Origin: Campylobacter ornithocola
GTDB lineage: Bacteria; Campylobacterota; Campylobacteria; Campylobacterales; Campylobacteraceae
Reading direction: 5' to 3'
Length of the DNA stretch: 64,000 nt
Assembly (NCBI RefSeq): GCF_013201605.1
Contig: NZ_CP053848.1
Span: forward strand, 62,001 to 126,000
In this document: in pieces, positions 55,686-63,846 of the stretch
Position numbering within the stretch: position 1 is the stretch's first letter
How the letters are laid out: each line of letters starts with the position of its first letter
The notes under the pieces: generated by a model
Seen by the model: the letters and a program-made list of their open reading frames with translations, nothing else
Databases searched by the model: none
What the model was told of the DNA's origin: nothing
Made by a program: the position numbers and the translations under genes

Positions 55686-56999
55686 TTATCCTTGCCAAGA
55701 AAGTATAAATTCGCTTCCTTTATTTTCTTCACTTAATATTTTAATGTCAATATTGTTTTTATCTGCTATTTGTTTGACTAAATTTAAACCTATGCCAAAA
55801 CCACCTTGATCTTGATTAAATCGCTTATAGCGAGTAAAAATTTGTGCCATTTCTTTTTGGCTCATTCCTTGTCCTTCATCTTTAATGATTAACGTGTTTT
55901 GGCTTAGTAAAATATATATTTTTTTAAAAGAGTTGGTGTATTTTATAGCATTGCTTAAAAGATTGTCAAATAAAATTTGTATTTCTTCTTTATTTGCATA
56001 AAAAAATTGCTCTGAAAGATTTGTTTCTAAAATAAGATTTTTTTGTGTGATTAAAATTTCAAAATATTCTATTCTTTGTTCGATTAACTCTTTTAAATTG
56101 ATGTTTTCTTTTGTATTATTTTTTTGTATAAAAAAATTTAAAGCTATAAGATTTTGGTAGATGTGATTTAGATTTTTACTAGCTAATTTAATGTGATTTA
56201 GTTTTTTTATGTTATTTTGATTTAAATTTGTATCATCAAATTTTTTTACACTAGCTAAAATTACACTTAATGGTGTATTAATTTCGTGAGTAGTATCTTT
56301 GATAAAATCATTTAAAGCGTTAAATTGTTCTTTTATATTTTTAAACACAAACAATATTAACACATAAGCAATAATTGCAAGCAATGTAATACAAATAAGT
56401 GTATAAAAAATAGTTTTTAATTTTAATTTCCATAACTCTTTGGAGAAATCATTGATATTGATATTATTATAATTATCTTTTCTATATTGTTCTTTTTGAA
56501 AACCAAGATCATTTGCTTCTATTATAATGTGAATATTTTTATGTCTTAAAAATTTAAAATAATGTCTAGGTTTTTTTGTATTATCGCTATCTATATAGGC
56601 ATCAAGATTTCGAACTCTTAGAAAATCTATAAATAATTTTTGATTTTTAGTATAAATAAAATCATTTTTTTTAAGTTGGTTTAAAATTCCAAAAGCATCA
56701 AAAGAAAGATTGCTAAATATAATCTGATTATCTACGATAATAGCAAATGAAGTATTAAGTTTATTAGAAATATCAGTAAAGTTGATTTTTTCTAGCGGAA
56801 TTTGATTATGTCTTGATTCTATGATATTTTGTAAAATATAATTATGATGAGTGTATATATGCGTGAGTTGATTTAAGCGAATATAACTTGCTTCTTTTTG
56901 ATAAAAAGTAATGAAAAATATAGTGAGAAAAAATCCACTAGTGATGATATAAAGTGCTAGAATTTTAAAGATGGTATTATTGAAATTTTCACTTTTCAT
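55686..56999 (-). CDS. Sensor histidine kinase
   Basis: Membrane sensor of a two-component system. The 437-residue protein has a first membrane segment near residues 12-30, a periplasmic loop of about 160 residues, a second segment near 195-217, the phosphoacceptor region FIKDTTHEINTPLSVILAS, and the ATPase blocks LFDNLLSNAIKYT, IKDEGQGMSQKE and GGFGIGLNLVKQIA. It overlaps the regulator gene by 11 bases. The signal is unknown. Confidence 0.9.
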   Translation of the reverse strand: MKSENFNNTIFKILALYIITSGFFLTIFFITFYQKEASYIRLNQLTHIYTHHNYILQNIIESRHNQIPLEKINFTDISNKLNTSFAIIVDNQIIFSNLSFDAFGILNQLKKNDFIYTKNQKLFIDFLRVRNLDAYIDSDNTKKPRHYFKFLRHKNIHIIIEANDLGFQKEQYRKDNYNNININDFSKELWKLKLKTIFYTLICITLLAIIAYVLILFVFKNIKEQFNALNDFIKDTTHEINTPLSVILASVKKFDDTNLNQNNIKKLNHIKLASKNLNHIYQNLIALNFFIQKNNTKENINLKELIEQRIEYFEILITQKNLILETNLSEQFFYANKEEIQILFDNLLSNAIKYTNSFKKIYILLSQNTLIIKDEGQGMSQKEMAQIFTRYKRFNQDQGGFGIGLNLVKQIADKNNIDIKILSEENKGSEFILSWQG

Positions 57000-57675
57000 T
57001 TTCTAGCCTAACAGCATAACCTATGTTTCTTTGATTGATAATAATATCTTTTCCTAAAATTTTTCTTAGATTTTTTATATAAACTCTAAGGCTCATGATA
57101 GTTGGTTCTTCATCAAAAGTCCAAATTTCATCAAAAATTTTTTCAATACTTACAAAATGCGGACGTTTTTTTAAAAGTAATGCCAGAAGTTCTTTTTCTT
57201 TGTTTGTTAAATTGATAATTTCTTCATTTTGATAAAGAGTTTTATTGATAGGATCAAAAGAGATGTTTTTTGAAGAATTTAGTGAAATTAAATCTTCTTT
57301 TTGGTGATTAAAATTTCTTTTAATAATATTTTTTACACGAATAACTAGCTCATCTATATCAAATGGCTTTTTAATATAATCATCGCAACCTGCTAAAAAT
57401 CCTTGTTTAACATCATCAAGCATCGAGAGGGAAGTTAAAAATATAGCTGGAGTGTTTTTAGAGCTCTCTCTAAGTTCTTTTAAAATTTCAAATCCATTGC
57501 CCTTTGGAACTTTTACATCAAAAATCCAAAGATCAAAATTTTTTTCATATGCTTTTTCTAGGGCTTCTTGTGCGTCATATGCACAAGAAACCGTAAAACC
57601 CTCATCTTCTAAAGCATCGGCGATAATTTCATTTAAACTTAAATCATCCTCTAAAAGTAAAATTTTAGCAGACAT
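56989..57675 (-). CDS. OmpR-type response regulator
   Basis: The 228-residue partner of the adjacent kinase. The receiver domain has LLLEDDLSLNEI, the phosphoacceptor FDLWIFDVKVPKGNGF (Asp near residue 54), FLTSL and DDYIKKPFDIDELV. A winged-helix DNA-binding domain follows (LTNKEKELLALLLKKR, EEPTIMSLRVYIKNLRKILG, IGYAVRL). The start lies one base from the upstream periplasmic gene's stop. Confidence 0.92.
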   Translation of the reverse strand: MSAKILLLEDDLSLNEIIADALEDEGFTVSCAYDAQEALEKAYEKNFDLWIFDVKVPKGNGFEILKELRESSKNTPAIFLTSLSMLDDVKQGFLAGCDDYIKKPFDIDELVIRVKNIIKRNFNHQKEDLISLNSSKNISFDPINKTLYQNEEIINLTNKEKELLALLLKKRPHFVSIEKIFDEIWTFDEEPTIMSLRVYIKNLRKILGKDIIINQRNIGYAVRLENEK

Positions 57676-57676
57676 T

Positions 57677-58096
57677 TTATCTCATTGGGCAATCATATGG
57701 CTGTGCTTGGAAATGATAACCCCTATGATGCATACCTTTAGAATAACCTCTATGGTGTAGATTAAGTTCTCTTATTTCTTTGCCATTCATTTTGTCAGTT
57801 ATATCTTGCATGTTTTGTTGTACAATAGCTCTTCTTTGAATTCTTTCTTCTGGATTTAACTTAGAAATATTTTGCCTTAAATTGTTTCTAAATTGATAGT
57901 GATATTCTTGCGCATCGTTATATTTCATTTCACTCATTCTTTTTCGCATTTCTATCATTAAATCTGCTTGATCTTGTGCTGTAACACTTTTTGCAAGATT
58001 TAAGATTTCATCATTGCTTTTTTTTGAAAAATCAGCACTTAAAGCTAAAGTAGCAACTAAAGAACTCACAATAAACAAACTTATAGTTTTTTTCAT
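57677..58096 (-). CDS. Small periplasmic protein with His/Met-rich tail (DUF1104-like), first gene of the two-component operon
   Basis: A 139-residue exported protein: signal peptide MKKTISLFIVSSLVATLALSA, then a helical core (SNDEILNLAKSVTAQDQADLMIEMRKRMSEMKYNDA) as in DUF1104 proteins. The tail has a tandem element HHRGYSKGM HHRGYHFQ and ends YDCPMR. Histidine, methionine and one cysteine suggest metal binding, analogous in layout to CpxP/Spy-type partners, but this is inference. It leads the operon with regulator, kinase and possibly ung. Confidence 0.75.
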   Translation of the reverse strand: MKKTISLFIVSSLVATLALSADFSKKSNDEILNLAKSVTAQDQADLMIEMRKRMSEMKYNDAQEYHYQFRNNLRQNISKLNPEERIQRRAIVQQNMQDITDKMNGKEIRELNLHHRGYSKGMHHRGYHFQAQPYDCPMR

Positions 58097-58159
58097 TTTT
58101 TTCTCCTTTAAATAAATGATAAGGAATTATAAAACCTCAAAATAAAGTAAAAATGAAAT

Positions 58160-58909
58160 TTATTGACATTCAAAAACTACAACAGCACTGAGAGTTTGTT
58201 TTTCGTTTTTAATAATAGGTAAAACTATGCTATCAGCAGTTTTAGCTAGGCTTGAGCTAAAATTTCTTATATTATTTCCATCAAAATAAATATTTTTTAT
58301 TTTACAAGATTTTGCTAAAGTTTTAGAATAATACTGAGTCTTTTCAAATGCTTTTGTTAGCGCAAGATCGTATAATTTTTCTTTATTTGTTTCTAAAATC
58401 GTTTTATCAAAACTAGCTTGTAAGGCTTTGGTGTTAAAAGAAATAAAGGTATTAGTAGTGCTAATATTTTCTATGTCTTTAACAAGTTGCTCGTATTCTT
58501 TATTTTTGTCTTGTGGAATTTGGCAGATAAAATCAGAGTATAATTTATATCCATTAAATGTCTTTTGTCCTTGATAGTAGTTATAACTTGGTTCTAGCGT
58601 GTAACTACCACCTTTACAAAAATTTTCTTTTGCTATGCGCTCTGAAAGTTCTTTGAAAGTTTTAGCTATATGATTTTTTTCTTCTTGTGAGATTGTGGTT
58701 TTATTACTAAGCTCCTCGCTAGCACTAAAATTTAACACAGCATTGTAGATATTTGGTGTAATTTCATTGGATACTTCTATATTTCTTGAAAATTCCAATC
58801 CTTGTTTTTGATTTTTTAAACCTAGAAATTCGGTATTAAAAACAACACCCAAGATAAATAATAACAAACATAACAATCCTAAACCTAATCCTTTAAAAAA
58901 ACTTTTCAT
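58160..58909 (-). CDS. SIMPL-domain (DUF541) protein
   Basis: A 249-residue protein with one N-terminal membrane segment (LGLGLLCLLLFILGVVF) and a periplasmic SIMPL domain: ISVSNE-like IEVSNEITPNIYNAVLNFSA, SYTLEPSYNYYQGQKTFNGYKLYSDF and the C-terminal TLSAVVVFECQ. Role unknown. It is divergent from mutY; I recall the same pair in C. jejuni (Cj1621-Cj1620c). Confidence 0.8.
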   Translation of the reverse strand: MKSFFKGLGLGLLCLLLFILGVVFNTEFLGLKNQKQGLEFSRNIEVSNEITPNIYNAVLNFSASEELSNKTTISQEEKNHIAKTFKELSERIAKENFCKGGSYTLEPSYNYYQGQKTFNGYKLYSDFICQIPQDKNKEYEQLVKDIENISTTNTFISFNTKALQASFDKTILETNKEKLYDLALTKAFEKTQYYSKTLAKSCKIKNIYFDGNNIRNFSSSLAKTADSIVLPIIKNEKQTLSAVVVFECQ

Positions 58910-59000
58910 TAAGCACTTCCTTTTTTAAAATATTTTTTTAATTTTAGCACAAAGCTTTTAAGAATTGATTGTATAATTTTTTAAAAACAAAGAAAGTTTT

Positions 59001-60029
59001 ATGGAAAAAATTCATCAAAGTATTTTACATTGGTATCATCAAAATGGTAGAAAGAATTTACCTTGGCGTGTTTTACATGATGAGTATAAAAAATACGCTA
59101 ATAAAAATGATTTAAAAAAGTTACAAAATATTGACATTGCTTATGCAGTTTATATTAGTGAAATTATGTTGCAACAAACTCAGGTTAAGAGTGTTTTGCA
59201 AAATTATTATTTTCAATTTTTAGTTAAATTTCCTTCTTTAAAAATTCTTGCAAAAGCAAGTGAAGATGAGGTTTTAAAAGCTTGGCAAGGATTGGGATAT
59301 TATACTAGAGCTAGAAATTTACACAAAAGTGCAAAAATTTGTGTGCAAAAATTTAATGCACAATTACCTTACGATAGGAGAGAGCTTCAAAAACTTCCTG
59401 GCATTGGAGAATATACAGCTGGTGCCATAGCTTGTTTTGGTTTTTTGCAAACTATGGCTTTTGTTGATGCAAATATTAAAAGAGTTTTAAGTAGGTTTTA
59501 TAGTTTGCAAAATCCTAGTTTAAAGCTTTTGACACAAAAAGCAGAAGAATTTTTAAACTATGATAATGCATTTGATCATAATCAAGCTTTATTGGATATA
59601 GGGGCTTTGGTTTGTTTGCCTAAAAATGCAAAATGTGAATTTTGTCCTTTAGAAAGCTTTTGTAGTGGAAAAAACGAATATAAAAAATTTAATATCACCA
59701 AAAAAATTCGATATGAAAATATTATTTTAAAAATACTTATAGTTCAAAAAAATAATAAATTTTTGCTTATTAAAAGTAAAGAAAAATTATATTTTAATTT
59801 ATATAATTTTTTAGAATATAAAAATCAAAAAAACGCAAAATTTATAGGTGAATTTAAACATTTTTATACTAAATATAAAATCAATGTCAAGGTGTATTTT
59901 TTAAAAGATGACAATTTCGAAGATATTAAAGCAAAAGCATTCACCTATAAAGATTTGGAGTATATTGCAATTTCAAAACTTGCTGTAAAAGCATTTGATG
60001 TTTTAAAAAAGAGTGCTTATGCGATTTGA
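59001..60029 (+). CDS. mutY: A/G-specific adenine glycosylase
   Basis: Removes adenine mispaired with 8-oxoguanine. The 342-residue protein has LPWRVLHDEYK, SEIMLQQTQVKSVLQNYY with the catalytic Glu, the helix-hairpin-helix LPGIGEYTAGAIACF and catalytic VDANIKRVLSRFY. The [4Fe-4S] cysteines follow the pattern C-x6-C-x2-C-x5-C (CLPKNAKCEFCPLESFC). The C-terminal NUDIX-like domain is short. Its end overlaps the radical SAM gene by 11 bases. Confidence 0.95.
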   Translation: MEKIHQSILHWYHQNGRKNLPWRVLHDEYKKYANKNDLKKLQNIDIAYAVYISEIMLQQTQVKSVLQNYYFQFLVKFPSLKILAKASEDEVLKAWQGLGYYTRARNLHKSAKICVQKFNAQLPYDRRELQKLPGIGEYTAGAIACFGFLQTMAFVDANIKRVLSRFYSLQNPSLKLLTQKAEEFLNYDNAFDHNQALLDIGALVCLPKNAKCEFCPLESFCSGKNEYKKFNITKKIRYENIILKILIVQKNNKFLLIKSKEKLYFNLYNFLEYKNQKNAKFIGEFKHFYTKYKINVKVYFLKDDNFEDIKAKAFTYKDLEYIAISKLAVKAFDVLKKSAYAI

Positions 60030-60876
60030 AAAAATATATATAGAATTAAGTGATATTTGTGGTTTAAAGTGTGATTTTTGCCCCGCTCAAAAAGCTCAAA
60101 GAAAGCAAATGAGTCTTGTGAATTTTGAAAAAATTTGCAAAAGTGTATATAGGCAAGCTAGACTTTTTACTTTTCATGTTCTTGGGGATCCTTTAAAAAT
60201 TACAAATTTGAAAGATTATTTAGATATTGCTATGAAATATAATATGCCAATAGAGCTTACTACAAGTGGATTTTATTTTGATGATGAAAAAATAAACTTG
60301 ATTTTAAATTCTAAAAATATCCATCAAATTAATATTTCTTTAGGGGCTTTTTTATCACAAAGTAAAATAAAGTTGGAAGAATATTTTGACCCTATTTTAA
60401 AGTTAATTTCTTTACATTTACAAAGAGAAAAAAAATCTTTTGTTAATCTAAGACTTTGGAATTTAGATAAAAATTTTATACCACCTTTAGAAAATGATAA
60501 AATTTATGATTTTTTAGAGCAAATTTTTAAAGTAAAAATTCAAAAACAAAAAACAAAAAATCGTTTAGAAAGGCATATTATTTTACATCAAGCTAAACTT
60601 TTTAAATGGCCTTCTTTGAAAGATGAGGTTATTAGAGAGAAAGGATATTGTTATGCTTTAAATGGTCAAATTGCTATTTTAAGTGATGGAATTTTAGTGC
60701 CTTGTTGTCTAGATGTTAAAGCAGATATAAAACTTGGAAATTGTTTTGAGAAAGATTTTAGTGAGCTTTTAAAATCTCCTTTATATATAGAATTAAGGAA
60801 ATGTTTTAAGCAAGGAATTTTAAAAGCTGAACTTTGTAAAAGGTGTGAATTTTTGAAAGTTAAAAACCTAAATTAA
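60019..60876 (+). CDS. Radical SAM protein with C-terminal SPASM-like cysteines
   Basis: A 285-residue predicted radical enzyme. The AdoMet [4Fe-4S] motif is CGLKCDFC near residues 13-20. Further cysteines in the C-terminal part (GYCYALNGQIAILSDGILVPCCLDV, then LCKRCEF) resemble a SPASM/twitch auxiliary cluster. Substrate unknown; no peptide precursor gene is visible nearby. I use the ATG at 60019; an in-frame GTG at 60013 is possible. The 3' end overlaps the convergent gene by 17 bases. Confidence 0.82.
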   Translation: MRFEKIYIELSDICGLKCDFCPAQKAQRKQMSLVNFEKICKSVYRQARLFTFHVLGDPLKITNLKDYLDIAMKYNMPIELTTSGFYFDDEKINLILNSKNIHQINISLGAFLSQSKIKLEEYFDPILKLISLHLQREKKSFVNLRLWNLDKNFIPPLENDKIYDFLEQIFKVKIQKQKTKNRLERHIILHQAKLFKWPSLKDEVIREKGYCYALNGQIAILSDGILVPCCLDVKADIKLGNCFEKDFSELLKSPLYIELRKCFKQGILKAELCKRCEFLKVKNLN

Positions 60877-61735
60877 TTCCACCTTCATTGTTGATTTGAT
60901 AGTTCATATCAAGTCCCTGTTCCACTTCTTCTTTTTCTTCGCTATCCTTGGAGTGCTTAAAAATATCATCGGTGATTTTTGTGGCTATACCTCTAAGGGC
61001 TTTTTGTCTACTTGAGTTGCTTGTAGAACTCATTTTAAATTCCAAGGCATTAGAAGCTTTGATTTGGGTTGTTGCAAATTCTATTAAACGATAATCGATG
61101 TTAATATTATAAGCTTGAGTATTGATTTCATTTTGTATTTGTTCTATTTTAGGATTTAAAATGAGTAAAAAATCAGCCCCTAAAACATTATAAAGTTTAA
61201 CAAGTTCATCATCACTTGCATTTTTAATAAGTAAGGATTTTTCTTGATTATAAAGATCAAGATTAACTCTATCTAAAATTCTAAATTTTTTACTTTGAAG
61301 TAAAACACTTAAAAGTTCTTGTTCAAATTTGGCGGAAAGTTCATCTTCAACTTTGTTAATGATGATTAAAGAGCTTTTGTCTTCAAGATTTTTTTCACTA
61401 TAAATTTTTTTGTAAATTACAACTTTTGCATGAAATTCATTTTGATTTGTTTGAGTTAAAGATTTGATATCGTAACTATTAAAAACTCCATTGCTGACTA
61501 AATCAATTTCTTCATCATAGCCTATATTAAAATTTCCATTGAAACTAAATTTAAATTTTTCAAGTTTGACTTGTTTTAAACCTTCCATTTTTCCTAGAGC
61601 TTCATTAATAGCATTTTTTATTGCTTCATTCCTTGTGCTTCCAAAACCTTCGCCATAGCTTTCTTTATTTAAGACACTTTGTGCTTGACAAAGACAAATA
61701 AGAGTGAAAAAAAGTATTAGTAGTTTTTTTACCAT
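60860..61735 (-). CDS. Exported CsgG-like / LpoB-associated protein
   Basis: A 291-residue protein with signal peptide MVKKLLILFFTLICLCQAQS. The N-terminal part (GYGEG-like SYGEGFGSTRNEAIKNAINEALGKMEGLKQVK) is the repeat seen in LPP20/FlgO-type proteins. The middle (LSAKFEQELLSVLLQSKKFRILDRVNLDLYNQEKSLL) resembles a CsgG nucleotide-free fold. It overlaps lpoB-like by 7 bases and is last of a three-gene envelope operon. Likely acts in the outer membrane or periplasm; function inferred only. Confidence 0.7.
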   Translation of the reverse strand: MVKKLLILFFTLICLCQAQSVLNKESYGEGFGSTRNEAIKNAINEALGKMEGLKQVKLEKFKFSFNGNFNIGYDEEIDLVSNGVFNSYDIKSLTQTNQNEFHAKVVIYKKIYSEKNLEDKSSLIIINKVEDELSAKFEQELLSVLLQSKKFRILDRVNLDLYNQEKSLLIKNASDDELVKLYNVLGADFLLILNPKIEQIQNEINTQAYNINIDYRLIEFATTQIKASNALEFKMSSTSNSSRQKALRGIATKITDDIFKHSKDSEEKEEVEQGLDMNYQINNEGGINLGF

Positions 61736-62349
61736 GTTACGCTTTTACCTTTGCCTGTTTTATTAATAGTTTTTTCATCTTCCCAAAAAGCTAAGCCACT
61801 ATTTAAATCAGTGAGAATTAAATGAAAAAAATACTCAGTTTGAATTTTACCATTGTATAGTTTTACTGTATCTTGTCTAATTTTACCTGAAAGTGAGAAA
61901 TTAGGAGCTAAAAGTGTACCTTTTTTAGCTATGGAGTTTTGATTAAATTCTTCATTGTCTCTTAAATCTCTTACATCATGAGATAGGTTATCTTTTGCTC
62001 CACCTGCTGCTATGGCAGTTGTAAGTATAAATTTACCAGATTTTCTTAAAGCTATGGTTATTTTTGCAGTAAGTTTATCTGTATCTATTCTTTGCGGGGT
62101 ATCATTAATGATTTTTCCTATAGCAACAACTTTTCTATTGGAGTTGTTTAAATTCGCAAAAGCAGGGTCATTAAGTAAGCTTTGTATCATATCTTCAGCG
62201 GTTTTTTCAAAGTCTTCTCTATCAAGCCCCAAAGTAAGTGCATCACCTTGAACTTTTTGCGAAGCTTTGCCATCGGTGTATTTTGGTTGTGAAGAACAAG
62301 CACTAAAAATCAAAAGTGCAAAAAACATAAAAAACAAACTTTTTTTCAT
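61729..62349 (-). CDS. LpoB-family lipoprotein (penicillin-binding protein activator)
   Basis: A 206-residue lipoprotein with lipobox FSAC near residue 18. The family core is readable: DFEKTAEDMIQSLLNDPAFANLNNSNRKVVAIGKIINDTPQRIDTDKLTAKITIALRKSGKFILTTA and the C-terminal FHLILTDLNSGLAFWEDEKTINKTGKGKSVTW. In E. coli LpoB activates PBP1b; that role here is by family analogy. It sits between the other two genes of the cluster. Confidence 0.85.
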   Translation of the reverse strand: MKKSLFFMFFALLIFSACSSQPKYTDGKASQKVQGDALTLGLDREDFEKTAEDMIQSLLNDPAFANLNNSNRKVVAIGKIINDTPQRIDTDKLTAKITIALRKSGKFILTTAIAAGGAKDNLSHDVRDLRDNEEFNQNSIAKKGTLLAPNFSLSGKIRQDTVKLYNGKIQTEYFFHLILTDLNSGLAFWEDEKTINKTGKGKSVTW

Positions 62350-62358
62350 TTTACCTCC

Positions 62359-63705
62359 TTATTGCTCTTTAATTTTATAAACAATATTTGAATTTGGCAT
62401 GAAAGATCTTATCATTAAAATGTAATTTTTATCTTTTTCTAATTCATCTTCAAAGATTATTTTTTCTTTATTATCATAAATTTTAACTAGACCTTCATTT
62501 TTTAACATTAAAATACTAGCACTTTTTGGTAAAGCTTGCCACATTCTAAGATCTGCTTTGTTGATTAATATAGTGCTAACGGTGCTTATAAAAGATAAAA
62601 AACCAGTAGAATCGTTATTTGCTATAGCTAAATTGATAGAAGTTTTAAGAGCACTTGAAGCTAGGGTTTTCATCACCATAGAAGGCAAAAGAGTTTTAAA
62701 TTCACTTGCTATAATATCATCAAAATAAATTAAATTTTGTGTTTTTTCACCTTGGCTTTGTAAGAATTTATAAGAAGCGTTTCTTGATTTTAAATAAGCA
62801 AAAGCTACACTAATGTTTGCAAGATTATCATTAAAAATAAATGGCAAAGTAAGATGAAATTCTTCTTTTGTAACACTAAAGCCATCTTCATAGACAATAA
62901 AAATATATTTTTGTTGAGGGAAATTTGTTTTTAAATGAGTAAATTTTTCAAACACTTGAAATTGTTTTTGAAGCTGTGTATTTTTTATATCACTTAAGGC
63001 TACTTCTTTTAAAAGATCATAGGCTTTAATATAGTCTTTATCGAAAAAGAAAAATAAGGCACTAAGATAAGTAGCATAGATATTAGTATAGTTTTTGTTT
63101 GCATTAAATGCGTCAAGAAGATTATCATATTGTTTATAGATAGGGGTTAAATTTTGTTGAAAGCTAGCATATATTTTTTTGTCTTTTTTAAGTTCTTTTT
63201 GATATTCTTCTTGTGCTTTTTGTATGTAATCGTAAAAATATTCTTTCATTCTATCTTGTCTATATAAAGCTCGGTTGAATTCCACTCTTGCATTTTTAAA
63301 ATCTCCTAAGCTCATATAGTTTAAACCTTTATAGGTGTTTAACATGATCCGTTCATAAAAATAACCTTGATAGTTATTAATGGTATCATTGAGCAAAATT
63401 TCACTAAAATTTTTAGTGGTTTTTTGAATATCACTTTGCAAATCTACATCATATTTATAAGCTTCTTCTGCTTTATCAAAAAATGTATTGCTTTTTTCAT
63501 AATCTTTACAAACTCTTGCTAAGGAAGCTAGATTTAATCCTGTGTATATTGTATCTTTTTCTGCTTTGTTTAAAGCTAGCATGCCTTCATTGCACTGCTT
63601 GTTTATAAAAGCTTTTTCATAAAAAAAATTAACATTGGCATGATTTGAACAAGCACTTAAAAAAAATAAAACAAAAAGGTAAAAACAAGAATAAAAAAGC
63701 TTCAT
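62359..63705 (-). CDS. Large TPR-like lipoprotein (COG3014-type)
   Basis: A 448-residue lipoprotein with signal MKLFYSCFYLFVLFFLSAC (lipobox LSAC). It is strongly helical, with TPR-like pieces: YTGLNLASLARVCKDYEKSNTFFDKAEEAYKYD, YKGLNYMSLGDFKNARVEFNRALYRQD and YLSALFFFFDKDYIKAYDLLKEVA. The C-terminal 200 residues are mixed. The trio with LpoB and CsgG-like genes matches a lipoprotein cluster I recall from other Gram-negatives (for example Vibrio); function unknown. Confidence 0.75.
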   Translation of the reverse strand: MKLFYSCFYLFVLFFLSACSNHANVNFFYEKAFINKQCNEGMLALNKAEKDTIYTGLNLASLARVCKDYEKSNTFFDKAEEAYKYDVDLQSDIQKTTKNFSEILLNDTINNYQGYFYERIMLNTYKGLNYMSLGDFKNARVEFNRALYRQDRMKEYFYDYIQKAQEEYQKELKKDKKIYASFQQNLTPIYKQYDNLLDAFNANKNYTNIYATYLSALFFFFDKDYIKAYDLLKEVALSDIKNTQLQKQFQVFEKFTHLKTNFPQQKYIFIVYEDGFSVTKEEFHLTLPFIFNDNLANISVAFAYLKSRNASYKFLQSQGEKTQNLIYFDDIIASEFKTLLPSMVMKTLASSALKTSINLAIANNDSTGFLSFISTVSTILINKADLRMWQALPKSASILMLKNEGLVKIYDNKEKIIFEDELEKDKNYILMIRSFMPNSNIVYKIKEQ

Positions 63706-63742
63706 AAAATCCCTTTTTTAGTGTAAATTTAAAAAAATAAGT

Positions 63743-63748
63743 TATAAT
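63743..63748 (+). promoter_or_regulatory. -10 element of tRNA-Ser
   Basis: TATAAT 11 bases before the mature tRNA 5' end, in AT-rich DNA. Confidence 0.55.
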
Positions 63749-63758
63749 TTTCATTTTT

Positions 63759-63846
63759 AGAGAGGTGTCCGAGTGGTCGAAGGAGCACGCCTGGAACGCG
63801 TGTGTGGGGCAACTCACCGAGGGTTCGAATCCCTTCCTCTCTGCCA
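63759..63846 (+). tRNA. tRNA-Ser (anticodon GGA)
   Basis: An 88-base class II tRNA. Acceptor AGAGAGG pairs with CCTCTCT, followed by discriminator G and an encoded CCA. The anticodon stem is CACGC/GCGTG with loop CTGGAAC, so the anticodon is GGA (reads UCC and UCU). A long variable arm (around TGTGGGGCAACTCACC) and T loop TTCGAAT are present. The long variable arm and discriminator G both indicate serine. Confidence 0.96.
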
